The notes beneath the pieces are model-generated. The model worked only from the letters and a program-made list of their open reading frames with translations. It did no database searches and was not told the origin of the DNA. From Megachile rotundata (taxonomy: Eukaryota > Arthropoda > Insecta > Hymenoptera > Megachilidae), in contig NC_134988.1 of assembly GCF_050947335.1 (NCBI RefSeq), positions 7,626,001-7,690,000 of the forward strand: DNA of 64,000 nt, read 5' to 3'. The position numbers and the translations under genes were made by a program. This document shows positions 37,101 through 52,100 of this stretch, one piece after another (within the stretch, counting starts at the first letter, position 1; every line of letters starts with the position of its first letter).

Positions 37101-40100
37101 ACTTCTTCATTTAAATTCACCCTCAGTTCGGATGTACTACCACATTAAAAATGCCCTATAATAAGATTCTTAAAACAATATAGCTTTCTCGCTGCAAAGT
37201 AATGTATGATACCGATTAATAAATAACCCACGTGCCTCAAAGTATTTAATGACGTTTACCCTAAGAAAAGTGGGGAGGAGCAGATCGTCGAAATGTGCAA
37301 TGCATGTCGAAATTCTGTGTCACGGTTAAAGCATGACTATCCGTATTCGACGAATCCTGGTGGCAAAGTAGGCTGACAATGAATTGCATACATCGATTCC
37401 TTTCTACACAGCGATCGTCATCTTTCGGATCAACGATCGACGCGTTTAGGTTAGTCTCCGCAATGGCGACGCCAACGAGATTTATGGCGGCTCGCTGATA
37501 GACGAGAGTCGCGCAAATATTTATTTAACGAATGAAAAAGGGGCGAACCGTTCGAAAAGTATTTTAACAAGTCCTGTCCTTGTCCCTAATTAAGTTGATT
37601 CATGTGCATATGTGGAGACAAGCATGGGAACACTCGCAATTTAAATATTGCCATAAACGCGTACTAGACTTCTGCTTATTCATAAATCTTTCTTATTGCG
37701 GTTGGCACGATGCAGCGCACCTTTTATCCTTTCAAATGCTGTCTGTACACTCGGATGCATAGGCTTCTTTTAAATAGAGTCGTTTATTCGAGATATTCTC
37801 AACGAGTCATTTATTTTAAGATAGACCATATCAAGATACACCATCGATACTCTTCAGAATTTTACACGTTTTCCGTAAAATTAAAAGACCTGTTCAAATG
37901 GTAATTATATGATTTAGCTACCACGATACACTACTACTGTACATAACATTCTTAACACACGTTAATATCTTGTATTTCCACCCTTTGCTTTAGTCACAGC
38001 TTTCGGCATGCTCTGTATACATCATATGCTTTATATCTTCGTTATTTTCCCAAATATCTGTAATTCTTTTCAACTCAGATAATGTGGTTGGAGAGTTGTA
38101 AACTAGTCTTTTGAGTAGGCAGACATTTTCTATGGCATTCAAATTTCACCTCTTGCGCTATACTCGAGCCTAACGTAATCGCACGGCCCTTAATCGCTCA
38201 TCACCCACACAATTTATTATCACGATAGTAACAAATTGCTATGTATATAGTTATCGACGTATCTAGTAATTTTGCATGACCTAAGACAATTTTCCATATG
38301 TGACATAATGTTATAGCCATGAAAGTGAAATTTTCGTGGTCCTAATTCGATGACCAGGGACTGCATGTAACACCGTTAGTCGCGCTGGAACAGCCAGTCC
38401 CATAGCAGCCTAATTTTTTGGAATCTTTTGAATAACTGAAAATTTAGTAACTTAGAGATTTCCTAAACAATATTTCTTTTATTTAAATATTCAAGTGCAG
38501 AAAGTCAATAACCGGCAAGATGCGAATAGTATAGTGATTCACCGTATATTTTTGGCTGAATATCATCGGAAGACACAGTCAGTGAACCACTGACCGGAAC
38601 ACCTCGTTGTGAGTCACTTTCTTCGCTCTTTTCACTTTCGCATTTTCGTTTGGACTTTTTTCACCAGACACAGGCGCCAGCTGTATTTCGCCCACTCGTT
38701 GTGCTCTCCAAATAGCACTTTCGATGAAATTGCAAGATTTTTTCTTTGGTAACACTGTTTCTTTGTTTCCTTAACCTTTTAGCACGTCACATACTTCAAC
38801 GTGCTAAATACGGATATCGTTTTTGTTTCTGGCAGAAGTAACTTCCGAGATATTTATGAAAATGGTGATGATTGTCTGCAGCAACGTAGCAGGTACAAAA
38901 TTCTGCCAAAGCTAACTCTTACTTTTTGTTCATATTCAGTAAAGAAGGGTTTAACGAGCGCAATGATTTATTACTAACAAAAGACATTCCTGTACCTATA
39001 TTCGAAAAGAACAGATCAGTGATCAATCTTATAAAGATTCTTTTGTATTTCTTACGTATGTATTCCTGCATTCTTATTTTACCTTTAGGGTACCAAGATG
39101 GCGGGCCCTTAGAAACCCAAATACATATATTCCATGCGATTTAATAACTACCAGAAATATTTAAGCACGTTGCGTTTAATTTTCCTGATGGTTTTGTTAC
39201 ACTGTTTAATAAATTTTAACATTCTTTTAGGCATAAATTGTAAGGTATAAACTTTCGCGTTTTGAATACGAATCAACAAACTATTTTTGATCAGCAGGTT
39301 CTGCGCAATGGACATACTGCGCATGCGCGTGAAGCATACATACATTGTTCTTTATTCGAAAATGTTTTTTGTCTTTTTCAAATAAATACTGTAACTTTCT
39401 CAATATTTGGGATTTAAATAATTAAGGCGTGCAATAATTTTTTAGTACTGTACACGACTAGTTTTAAGTATTCGATTGAATAAAGTCAATTATTCCAAGA
39501 AAAAATTTCAAAATGTGGAAAGAAAGTTTTTATTCTATTTTGTTTCTTCTTTACTATTCGATACATTTATAAAAATGTAATAAAATGTTACCAGAACGTT
39601 TCATAGCAAAGAGAACTGTGTCCGTGCAATATTTTAGAAGTTGACATTTAAGTATCGCCTTAACCTGTATGCATGCTATATTGCAGTATCTACGTGACTG
39701 GTATGAGGAGAATATGCTTTGAGAACCGCTGTTATAGGATATTTTTCATAGATCTAGGTCACGATTGATCTAGCTCTGTCGTTCGAGGGTGAAAAAAATA
39801 CATAAAACAATAGCTTATGTGAGCTATTGCCTGTATCAGTGATGGGTAGAACAAGTGCCTACTAGAAACTCATATGCACGGGTATATAAGTTTCCAAGAG
39901 GTCAACTCCTGAAATTTCCTTCTTTTTAATTTAGAAATTTGAAAATTTTGTAAGTTAGGAATTTCAGAGTTGCATATTTCGAAATTTGGGAATTTTTTAG
40001 TTTAGAAATATAAGAACATTGCAAATATAAGAAATAAATATAAGTACTTGACAATATTGTAAGATGGAAATTTAATAATTTTAGAATTTTATAAGTCAGA

Positions 40101-43100
40101 AATATGAATTATTTTATAAAAAATCATTTTATAAGAATTATTTTATAATTCATACTTCAATAAAATACTTCAATAAAAAATACAGAGACCAAATACATCA
40201 GACCAGTTAACCACCCGTTACATAAACCGTCTAAAATTTGTTGAACACCGCATAAATTTCTCTGTTTATATCATTTCACGATTTTTAGAAATTTTCTGGG
40301 ACAGAACTTCCGCGTTTTAAGCAATTACGTAAAATTGAACTTCCTAAAAGATATAATTATCAGAATATCATGTTACTTGAAAGACATACTTTCATATCTG
40401 TTATTAAGATTCCATGAAAAATTGATTTATCGGAGTTAATAAAAGGAAAGTAAACGCATGTTGGACGTAATATGCGAATACGCAGCGCATAAAAAAACAA
40501 ATTCCTTAGGTACATATTTCCTTGTTAGATAATAAATGTTGAGCTGATGTAAGAGTATATTTGCAAAATATTACTAGTTTTTAACGATTACGTTCTCCTG
40601 TGTCGGATAATGAGATCTTGAAGGAACGTGTCACTGCAGAAAGAATGTCACTATCAGTACCAGTTTGCGTCTTCTGGTATTATTCTTTTAAATTCTTGTG
40701 GAATTTCAGAGTGTGAACTCGAAATCATCGGATTCCTTGATATTAGAGAAGTGTGATCAGTACCACGAGATATACGGTTAACAAGTTGGGTTTATCCGTC
40801 GAAAGAAAAGTTTGATGCGCATAATTTTCGCAGCCGGTGCTTTGAAACAGGAAACTTTCGGTAGAAGAAAAATAAGTCTCGAGCGTCTCCTCGTCGAGAT
40901 ATATTGCTATCTTATTTAGCCAGAAGTTTCCCGATACAAACAAAACAGTATTCTCAAACTGAACTTCAATGTCTTTGTAAAGTATACCACCACTTTTCTT
41001 ATTTCTATTTTGCGCTATAACCTGAGAGTATGCTATCGAAATATTATATCATTATTAGGTTGTTTTCTAACGAATAGCAGATTTCGAAATATATGTGGAT
41101 AGTCTGACATGATTCGAAGACATATAGGTAGTGCAAAATTGCATTCGTGTTACATGGAATTGAAATTTGAAGATTAATGAAAATGACGATACAAAGATCT
41201 CACTGATATTCTTAAGGAGTCCATTTGAAAACAGTAGTTTAACGTCGTTTGATCATATAAGGGCCTCACAGGATTGCATTTCGATAACTAATACAAATAA
41301 CATTGGAACTTTACCATAAACATAACGTAATTACAATGTTGTTCATATTACGTATTCATTTATTTTATATGAATTTGGAATATGCTCTTTGCTGAAAATG
41401 TCTACATAATTCATTAATATTTCTGATATATAACGACTAATTAGCATTCATAATCAATACTGAATCAGTTACCATAAATCAGATGTATTTTATTACATTG
41501 CTCATGTCCAACATGAATTCATGGCATAAAAGTATTTCCAACTATCACTTATATCAAATTGAAGTTTGAAGATTATTAAAAATACAAAAGTCTCATTACT
41601 AATAGTTTCATAACTGTATAAAAATTGTATTCTTAATACAAAGTTCATCAATGATTTAACACAATTAAATAACTTACGTATAGAAACGATAACATATGTG
41701 CTCACAAATGATATGTTAAAGATATTGTTTCTCAAGAAATTTTCTTCGAATAATTCACCAAGTGATAACAATTGGTTATCACTTTGAAAACGAATAACAA
41801 GCATAACAAGCGACAAAGAGGCTGTAGTTGCTCGCTGTTCGCTCGAACGATGAAGCAATCAATGACTCTCTATTTCGTTGACTCGACGCTCCTTCTAGCA
41901 TGCTAATTCGCCATTTCTAATCCTTGCGAGTATGCCAACACTCTTCAAAATGGATCTGAGCTCGTGCGTTTAGCTCGTCCCAATTTTCACTTTCCATTCT
42001 CGATACGGGAAGTGACGCGATCGAGGAATGGTAATCGGTAATCTCATACTATTCGCCTAACCTATACACCTGTTCACAAGTCGTGAGACATCTACTACTT
42101 TTTATGTTCAAATTTTAGCTACTAAATATCTAATAAAACAATATTAACACTCTAATATAAACATATCCTTCTGTATATAATAAATAAAATAATAGTTGTT
42201 TTAACATTTTTAACTTATTCTTCATTTAGGTCAAAGTGTTTGTGAATTAAACTTGTATATTTATAGTAGTTTTGCGTGGTTGTGTTATAATGTAGTGTAA
42301 TTTTAAATTGATGACTTAATGACAAATTTTACGATTATTAGTGATTTAATATAAATAATATAAAGAGGAGTGGAAACATGGGAATGTGAGAGCTGTGTAG
42401 TTCTTTTACAGCAGGGATTCTCAAACTCAGGAGACACAAGCTTCATTTCTAAAAGTAGTCACATCTTCCAACCAACTCTAATTCATTTTTATGAAGTTAT
42501 ATATAATTTGATATAACTTGACATATTATACATAAAGAGTTTATATAATTATAGATAAACGGTGTAAAAATTCCAAGCTATCCAAGTTATAATAGTTTGA
42601 AATTTGATATTTTTAAATTTGTTAAATCTGAGAAATTTAAAGATTCAAAGTTATGAATAGTTTTAATATGTGTAAGTTTAAAACTTGATACAATATATTT
42701 ACCGTCAGAATATGCTGGTGGCAGTAGTTTCAAGAAAGGTGCACCACGCGCTCCCCAAATGGGATGTCTGACATTGTTGCAAGTACCGGAAGGTGTTCGA
42801 TATTTGCTCGGCGGGCAAGGCCTCTCCTGTTTGATTCTACATGGAGCGTCACTCGAATCTGGCCTATTTTGGTACCTGAAACAGAAATACATTTTATGAT
42901 ACACTGTAACATTATTACCAAATACTAGCAAATATTAAGAACAAAAAAAAGTATCTATATTAAATCATTAATACATAAAGTAAAAACTAGAGGTACCTAT
43001 GAATTTAGTACGTACAACTGAATGTAAAAGACTGTCTGTAAATTATCAGTTCAGAATAAAATTACATCACACAATTTTCACCATTTGTATGTCCATTTAT

Positions 43101-46100
43101 TAACTCGGTTATGTTCGATTGATTTATGCGAGTTACATTTCTTGTGTTTGATTTCTTTTGTAGTGTTTAGAGTTAGCTAATGATCAGACGTTTAAAAATG
43201 TAGGATCTAACAGATTTTCTTCGTTTCTAGGTTATTAGCTATGCATAAATTATTAGTTCAAAATGGAATTACATTGGTCATCACACAATTTGCACCATGA
43301 ATTCATGAAATTAATACGTGAACAGTTTTAAAAGATCCTAATCGTGTTTATCTACCGAATTGCGATGTAACTGGCCGCAAATGCGTGTTTCCTTTTATCC
43401 AAGAATGACCCCCATGTCAACACAGAAATTATTCAATTCCAATTATAGCCGTCGTGACGAGAATAATCGCAACGAGCCTCCACTTCCGTAAAGAAATGAC
43501 GGGTTGAGACGAGAGAAAAATTGATGCAAAAATGGGAAAAAATGCAAGATATTTTTCTACAAACGACTCGTGATACATCGGCTAACGAGGAAGTATAATT
43601 CACGCGTGAGTCATGCGAGCCTTGTAAAATCTCCAACAATAAGAACTTGTCTATGGTGCGTGTGCATGTCTATAAATCAAATTGGCTTTCGCACAGTAAA
43701 GCATAGCTTGTTATACGAATCGCTACAGGAGAACAGTATCTGACATTGTATCAAACACTGGAAGCTGTATCAATTAGGCTGACTATAATGCGAACAAAGA
43801 ATAATCGAGCAAATCGCATCTCTACGTTTAAACGGTCCATTTCTGTGAACCCCTTGCGTCTATTTTTTAATAATAAATAATTCAGACCTCGTTTAAACTT
43901 AGTTTTTATAATTCAGATTGGAGTTCAAACACTCCTCTCTTTTGCTAGTTTTTAGTATGAGCTTCAGTTCAAAATATAGTTTAAATATATTTAAAGGAAG
44001 AATTTTAAGAAATCGTTAAACTTCAACTGAAGTATCATTAAACTATAGATTTTCAGAAATGAGAAAGCATCTTAAACTGTTGTTTAATAAATCTACAGAA
44101 GTCGTTATAATAGTTGCGTTGTTACTTTCAAAATTATGCGTTTGATTTTATCGATCTCTTTTTAGAAAATGTGCATATGTAAGAGGGTGAAAAATGTAGT
44201 ATAAATTTAATTACAATGTTATTTTTTTGATATTTTATTTAAATTGCAACTGTTGCAATTGTGATATAAGGAAACGATTCCATCATATGCGAGTGAAGGT
44301 ACTCGCTTTGTATAATGATTTCCTGTTCTTGTAATTTCTCCTTTCAACAATTTTCCCTGCCAATAGGACCAGTACTATAATCGTAGATACACACTACTAT
44401 GTATAATCGTAGATACATTGATATTCAGACATCAGTAGATACTTTGATTGAGCACGTCAATGTAGATTTTGAACAAACCTATAATTTACCACGATGGTAG
44501 CCATTTTGCAGTTTTTGGTAAATTGATAATATGACAATTTGAAAGTTGGATAATTTGTTGACTTCATAAATAGATACTTTAAAAGTTGCAAGTTTGATAA
44601 TTTCAATGATTAAAATTTGAAGAAATTAATTTAGAAATATCGAAAATCAAAAACCTTGCAAAAGATAATTATTCAAATCACCCCACAATTTCCTCAGATC
44701 GTACATACAATTATCCAACCAATCTAAATATCCAGTAAAATCGCTTCAATAATTATATCTAATTAGCACGTAATTGTAACGTGTGACAGTACACCGTGAA
44801 AGTGTAACGTGCTTAAAATTCTGTTTATTCGATTATACGTACATTTCAGCGATGCAATAATTGTCGAGAGATTAATTGGAGCGCCCCGGGCGGTTTCCCC
44901 GAATGGAATATAGAAACTGAAAGGAAAGAAGCAAAAAGTGACCCTGCCCCTTGCAATTAAAACGACCGTGGTTACTTTCTATCGGACGTAAAAAGAGAAG
45001 GCATTCAAGAGCAAGAAATTGCTGATGAGTCGAACGGAATGGTCGAGCAGCAACAGGAAGGAAGCCAATCTTGGTGAACGTTTCACGACGGCGATAGCAA
45101 CCGCGAACCACCAGTTTCAGATTGCGTTCCTTTAGGAGAACCAGTACCTTTCTTTCATTCCTTCGAGATTGATTCAACTTCTTCTTCAACATTCTTCGGG
45201 AAATCTTTCAGGAATTTGACGAAGATTATGTACAGGGTGTTGCAAAGTTAAATGATGCATAATTGCGGGCATTCCTTTATGGATTGTAGTACATTTCTTT
45301 CATTCCTTCAAGAGTAATTCAATTTCTTCCTCAACATATTTCAAGAAATTTTTTAGTAATTTATCGAAGGCTATACAAGGGAGATGCAAAAGTAAATCAG
45401 TAAAAATTGCGTTCCTTCTTCTAGGAGAACTAGCATCTTTCTTTCATTCCTTTGAGATTGACTCAACTTCTTCTTCGATATTCTTCGGGAAATCTTTCAG
45501 GAATTTGACGAAGATTATGTACAGGGTGTTGCAAAGTTAAATGATGCATAATTGCGTACATTCCTTTATGGATTGTAGTACATTTCTTTCATTCCTTCAA
45601 GAGTAATTCAATTTCTTCCTCAACATATTTCAAGAAATTTTTTAGTAATTTATCGAAGGCTATACAAGGGAGATGCAAAAGTAAATCAGTAAGAATTGCG
45701 TTCCTTTTTCTAGGAGAACTAGTACCTTTCTTTCGTTCCTTCGAGATTCAACTTCTTCTTCGACATTCTTCGGGAAATCTTTCAGGAATTTGACGAAGAT
45801 TATATACAGGGTGTTGCAAAGTTAAATGATGCAAAATCGCGTGCATTCCTTTATGAAGTTACATTTCTTCTATTTCTCCAAGACTAATTCGATTTCTTCC
45901 TCAACATGTTTCAAGACATTATTGTAATTTTAACGAAATACTCTTCGTTATGAAAATACTCTAAAATAAAGTTTCACCATAGATTAAAGCAAAGGCGACA
46001 CTTTCGACACCTTTGATCTCTCGAAAACGTCCCTTTAAATTGGTTGTACAAACGAGCGGGAAATCTAAATCGAGCAAATCTACTTTCACGTCAATCTCTA

Positions 46101-49100
46101 ATAATTTGGAATATATTTGTAATAAATTTTCTGTATATTACTAATATTGCCTTTTGAGGTATTTTTATCAATTTTACGGCGTTGAAAAGTTGAAAAAGAA
46201 AAGAATATACAAGAATGATTGCTCTACAAAATATATTTGAAGAATATGTATTACGGAAATGATTATTACAAATAACTTCTAAGAAAATGAAAAACTATAT
46301 ATCACAAGAAATTATAGATGAATGTGTTACAGAGATATGACAAAATATTTATTACAAATAAATTACTGGTGAATATGCAGGTTTAAACTATTCTTTTTCG
46401 ACCGCCATACTTCTATACTATGCGTATGCGCACCATCGATTCTTTTGATTTGGGCATTTAAATTGGTTGTCTGTCTCTCTCTAGGAGGTTTCCTTGTCTA
46501 GTGTCGCCTCTTCTTATATCTACTCTTTGGTTACGCTATCATATACAAAATACTAAATTTATATAAAATACTCGAATATTGTTAACATACAAAATTAGGA
46601 ATCTATGTGATCATGTAATATCTACACATGGATTCACAAAATAATGTAAGTAATAAAGTAAGTAATGTAACATCTACATGTTTCTGCAAAAAGGTTCAGT
46701 TATGTTTCCATTTTGAACACACCTTCTTTTGTATCGAATGAAAGCTTGATATCGCAGTGAGATTAAATTCAACACTCTCTGAATTTTATGTGCATCTTGA
46801 TTTAGCCCAGTAAATGTACCATGGATCCGTTGTTGTAAATTGTGAGATGTACAACAGCTTTCACAGTTCCTCACAGATATGTAAAAGTCTAATGGAGTGA
46901 AATCTAAAGACATAGCGAACCGTAGAATGGGTTCCCGTGACCAATCTATCTTCCATGATGTTCGTCTAACCTCTTTTCTAATTTGTGCCAATTATCTCTA
47001 TTATTTTCATATTCAAAGTACATTGAGGTTAGTTTACTGTTCTTAAACTGATATAGCTTCTTCAAGATTGCTTAGGGCCAAGGATTGTTATTATAGATAC
47101 TGTAAGGTAAATATACTGTGGATGACCACTGTCTTATTCATTTTGGTATATTAAGTACGTTCAGGTTAGGTTAGTGTTCTAATTAGTTAGATTAATTCAA
47201 ATTCTTCAAACAGAGCTTTAAATAATGGGTAATATTGTTATGATGGACATTGTAGGCTAAATTTACTATATGTAGTCATTGTTCTATTTATTTCAATATA
47301 TTAGATTGAGGTTATGTTAATATTCCTAGTTAATTGAATTCATTTCTTCTTAAAAACTTTCCAAGCATGATTCAATTTTGCTATAATAAAAACCATATTT
47401 ACCATAGGATAAATATACCACATACAGTCAATAGTTAATGTATAATATTTCAATATATCACTTATGTTGAGGTTAGGTTAGTATCTTAAATTTGATTCAA
47501 TTTCATTTTCAATAATGATCAAGCCTTATTATAATAACCATCAGGTAAATATACCACATGCATTCAACATCTAATTTATTAAAATACCATAAGTATAATT
47601 AAATTAATTTAATATGTATAAATGTTAGGTTATGATTTATTTTCTCTATTTAATTTTGTCACATACTGTACAGCAGTGCGGTAGATTTTCCAGTAGAAAA
47701 TTCTTAACACATACAATGTAACCAAACTGTCATAACATATTATGCAATTCTTCAGTGTATAAATATTTTTAAATGAGCAGACTCCAAGAAAAAGTTAATG
47801 AGATGTGCACATAATTCAGCCTTGGCACAAATTCTATTAACCTGTTAAATGGATCACTTTTCAAACACAAAAAAGGCAGTTTTCTGTGGAATGCAGCATA
47901 AAAACTGACTAACAGGGAACTAATTTGCATTGTAGAAGATGCATTATAAAACTGGAGTACTTTCGTTTTAATGTAAACGTAATAGTGTTAGAAATTTCAT
48001 TTGTGAATATATTAACAGTAAGATCAATTCAGGCAAATTGTATTATTTTATTATTTATTAATCAAATATTTATTATTAAATATTTTATTATTTAATTTAT
48101 TTAAGGGACAAATTCTTTGAAATACAGATTATGCTGCAATAGAATATATTTAAACTAATTTTAAGTAAATAATTTAACTATTAAATTTGCAAATAAATTC
48201 TAATATTAATTTTGATATTAAAACAGAATATTAACATAAATGTTTCATAAGTTTTTCATTAAAACTGTATATCTTTGTTATCGTTTAATACATAAAAGAT
48301 TAAGCATTAAATAATTAGTACTAAAAGATATTAAACGTGACTAATATGGCTAAACTGTTGGTTTTAAACATTTACTAATTAATCTTTGTAATATTATACA
48401 TTGTACAACAACAAGCGATCTGTATCAAACCATAAACTCAGTCAAAAGTACAAATAAAGAAAAATGTTACTTTTACAGACAAATACATAAAATGTTAGCG
48501 ATTAGATACATTCTCTTCAACTACTTTCACGTCCTCCAATAATAAAGAAAAACAAAATAGAATAAACACTTTCCTTCTACATTTTCAAATTTTTTCTTAG
48601 AATAATGGACTATATTCAATCGAATGCTTTAAACTAGTCGTGTATAGTACTAAAAAGTTATTGCGCGTCTTAATTATTTAAATCTCAAATATTGAGGAAG
48701 TTAGAGTATTTATTTGAAAAAGACAAAAAACATTTTCGAATAAAGAACAATGTATGTATGCTTCACGCGCATGCGCAGTATGTCCATTGCGCAGAACCTG
48801 CTGATCAAAAATAGTTTGTTGATTCGTATTCAAAACGCGAAAGTTTATAACTTACAATTTATGCCTGAAAGAATGTTAAAATTTATTAAACAGTGTAACA
48901 AAACCATCAGGAAAATTAAACGCAACGTGCTCAAATATTTTTGATAGTTATTAAATCGCATAGAATAAATGTATTTGGGTTTCTAAGGGCCCGCCATCTT
49001 GGTACCCTAAAGATAAAATAAGAATGCAGGAATACATACGTAAGAAATACAAAAGAATCTTTATAAGATTGATCACTGATCTGTTCTCTTCGAATATAGG

Positions 49101-52100
49101 TACAGGAATGTCTTTTGTTTGTAATAAATCATTGTGTTCGTTAAACCCTTCACTAGTGAACATGAACAAGAAGTAAGAGTTTGCTTCGTCAGAATTTTGT
49201 AGACGCCATATTGCTGCGGATGCACGATCATCAACCTTCTTTCGTATATCTCAAAATGGTGAAATTTATGTTTTGACTATTCCTCTTTCTTTTAGCTAAA
49301 AGTTTCTAAATGTGTATGTGTATGAGTATTAGAGAAATGTATAATAGATTCGCTATTAAAAAATAAAAACAAATTTACGTTGTAAAGATAATTCTATATA
49401 AATAGACTAACTAATAGAATAACTAGTAGAATAACTAGTAGAACAAGTAGTAGAATAGCTAATAGAATAACTAATAGAATAACTAATGGAATAACTAATG
49501 GAATAACGAATGGAATAACTAATGGAATAACGAATGGAATAACTAATGGAATAACTAATGGAATAACTAATGGAATAACTAATGAAATAACTAATTGAAT
49601 AACTAATGGAATAACTAATAGAATAACTAATAGAATAACTAATGCAATAACTAATAAAATAACTAATGGAATAACTAATGGAATAACTAATAGAATAACT
49701 TATGCAATAACTAATAGAATAACTAATAAAATAACTAATGGAATAGCAAATAGAATAAATAATAATAAAGTGTATTAGAACCAACAGTGTTATCAATCGA
49801 AAAACCTAAAAGAAGAGCATATAACTTGCGACAAAAACCAACATAATTTTTAACCTAAAAGGTTAAACGAGCAACGATCAGATTAGGCAACTGTCTGAAA
49901 CCCGTTGCCCTCGGAACGATCGGTGAATGCAGTTTAGAATCACGTCCAGGTCCAACGGGTTGTGATGTTATTTTATGGTGTTGTCCGAGAATTAGCACAC
50001 GCGAACACGGCCAGCGACCTTCTTGAGGTCGAGGAAAGGAGATAGTAACGGTAATGGTCGAACGGGAAACCTTCCTCGTGGCTGAAATGCCTGTCGCCAC
50101 GGAAGGACGCGCCACAATCGGACTCTCCTTTTCTCGGCCATGAAAGTAAAAGTTTATAACGGTACGGACGGGAGAAAGAAAGAAAATGGAGCAAGAAAGA
50201 CGGACCCGACTGGTGGCAAGCATGCGAATCTCGTGACGTTCCCCTGAGGCAAGAAACTTCTGTTCGTTCAATGGCTATTTTCGCTTCGTAACGTTCTCCT
50301 TTTACTTTGTAAACTTGCACTCCGCAGCATTTCCTGATACTCTTGGCTCTTTTACTTCCACATTGCAACGTTCAGTCTACCATTTAACATATCTACTATT
50401 TTACATTCAGTCTACAGACGTATATGTACTTATTTTGAAATTAAAGGTGTAGTTGAAAAATAAACGAACGATGAAGTTAACCTGTTGGCCTCTTAATTCA
50501 CTTTCCCAATTCGGGACTTAAATGTCAAATGTTCTGTGGTGAATTAAGTAGATAATACTGAAGCGAGTGTTGGTTTTATGTGAAAAAGCTAATAGCTTTT
50601 TTTAATAAAATTTTATTATTTATTTCTTGACCATATTCATTGTTAAGTAGAGTAACAGCTATATATATTTAAAAATTTTCTTTTACAAATTCATGCAATA
50701 GAGGGTTAATGTGTACATTAATATGTTGATTGTCATATTGAAGTAGATTATAATTTTATTAGCTAGCATTTTAATTTTTAACAAGTAAATGTTTTTACAC
50801 ATTTTACTAAATGTATTTATAATATTCTATCGAATTTACTATTCATAGTTCTAAGTATATGAGTATTTCTAATGATGTGAACAAATTTTTAATATTTGTT
50901 GGAATTGAAAATGATGGATTGGTGGTTGGTTTATTCTAATCTCAAAATTAGAATGTTTTATATTTTTATACTTCTAAACATCCCAATTTGCACATCACAT
51001 ATTTTTACATTTCCAAATTTCCAAGTTAACAAATGATAAAAATTCTTTTTCCATGAAATATCAAGATTACGTTTCTATGAATTTTTTTTTCGTACTATAG
51101 AAGTTAATATCAAAGCAAGTTCAACAGTCTACCATTTTATGGCCTTGAATAGTATGCTGTCATACTAAATAACATAGTTCGAAATAGTACAAATTAGACA
51201 CGACTAAATAACATAAAATTATCGTAAAATGTTACTTATAATGTTACAACAGATAAGTAGTTAAAGATTTATGGAAGTAACTACTTAATACTGAAAATGA
51301 CTACTCAATTTCTATTACGAACATGAATGAAACGTTGATGTCATTGAAATAGTTATGTCACGAAATGTTTATGTCATTGAAATACGCTTACATAACGAAA
51401 TGTTTATATCATTGAAACAGTTATGTTACAGAACGTTTATGTCACCACAATATTGTAATAAACGTTTAAATCATTATACCTAACCTCAACCTTCAAATTT
51501 TTATATCACGAAATGTTTATATCGAAACATATATCGTTTATATTGAAATAGTTATGTTACAAAACGTCACTAAAATATTTCTAATTTACTTTTCTTATCA
51601 AATCTCAACCTTCAGATTCTTGTATACACTGTTTCTAATACTATAACCTAAAAAATTTGAGTCTCACAAAGTTATTTGTTGAAATAAGACCCGAGTTTGT
51701 CGCAGTGGACGAAAAGTTTCAAAACGAAGTCCCTTACCATTAACTTAGGACCACGTGCGAAAATTTCACTTTCATGGCTATAACATTATGTCACATATAG
51801 AAAATTGTCTTAGGTCATGCAAAATTACTAAATACGTCGATAACTATACACATAGCAATTTGTTACTATCGTCATAATAAATTGTGTGGGTGATGAGCGA
51901 TTAAGGGCCGTGCGATTACGTTAGGCTCGAGTATAGCGCTAGAGGTGAAATTTGAATGCCATAGAAAATGTCTGCCTACTCAAAAGACTAGTTTACAACT
52001 CTCCAACCACATTATCTGAGTTGAAAAGAATTACAGATATTTGGGAAAATAACGAAGATATAAAGCATATGATGTATACAGAGCATGCCGGAAGCTGTGA

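Larger units (their letters stand above)
36269..42702. other. Peroxidase intron 3
   Basis: 6.4 kb. It holds short GAATTTGG-type fragments (36900-37030, 39920-40100), a GC- and CpG-richer patch at 37250-37560 that could be regulatory, a Tc1/mariner remnant and one copy of the 675-bp repeat (listed separately). A second GC-richer patch lies at 41820-42060. No further peroxidase exon is needed here, since the flanking exons join in phase. Confidence 0.7.

Noticed and set aside
38926..39345. Short frames conserved between the two copies of the 675-bp repeat
   Set aside because: Conservation follows from recent repeat identity, and no family resemblance was seen. Kept only as a remark in the repeat entry.
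49407..49796. 129-codon SYSISYSI frame
   Set aside because: 12-bp minisatellite, a period divisible by three, so it stays open by composition.
49850..50370. Minus-strand coding exon of the peroxidase
   Set aside because: The flanking peroxidase exons already join in phase, and the two overlapping frames have no domain features.
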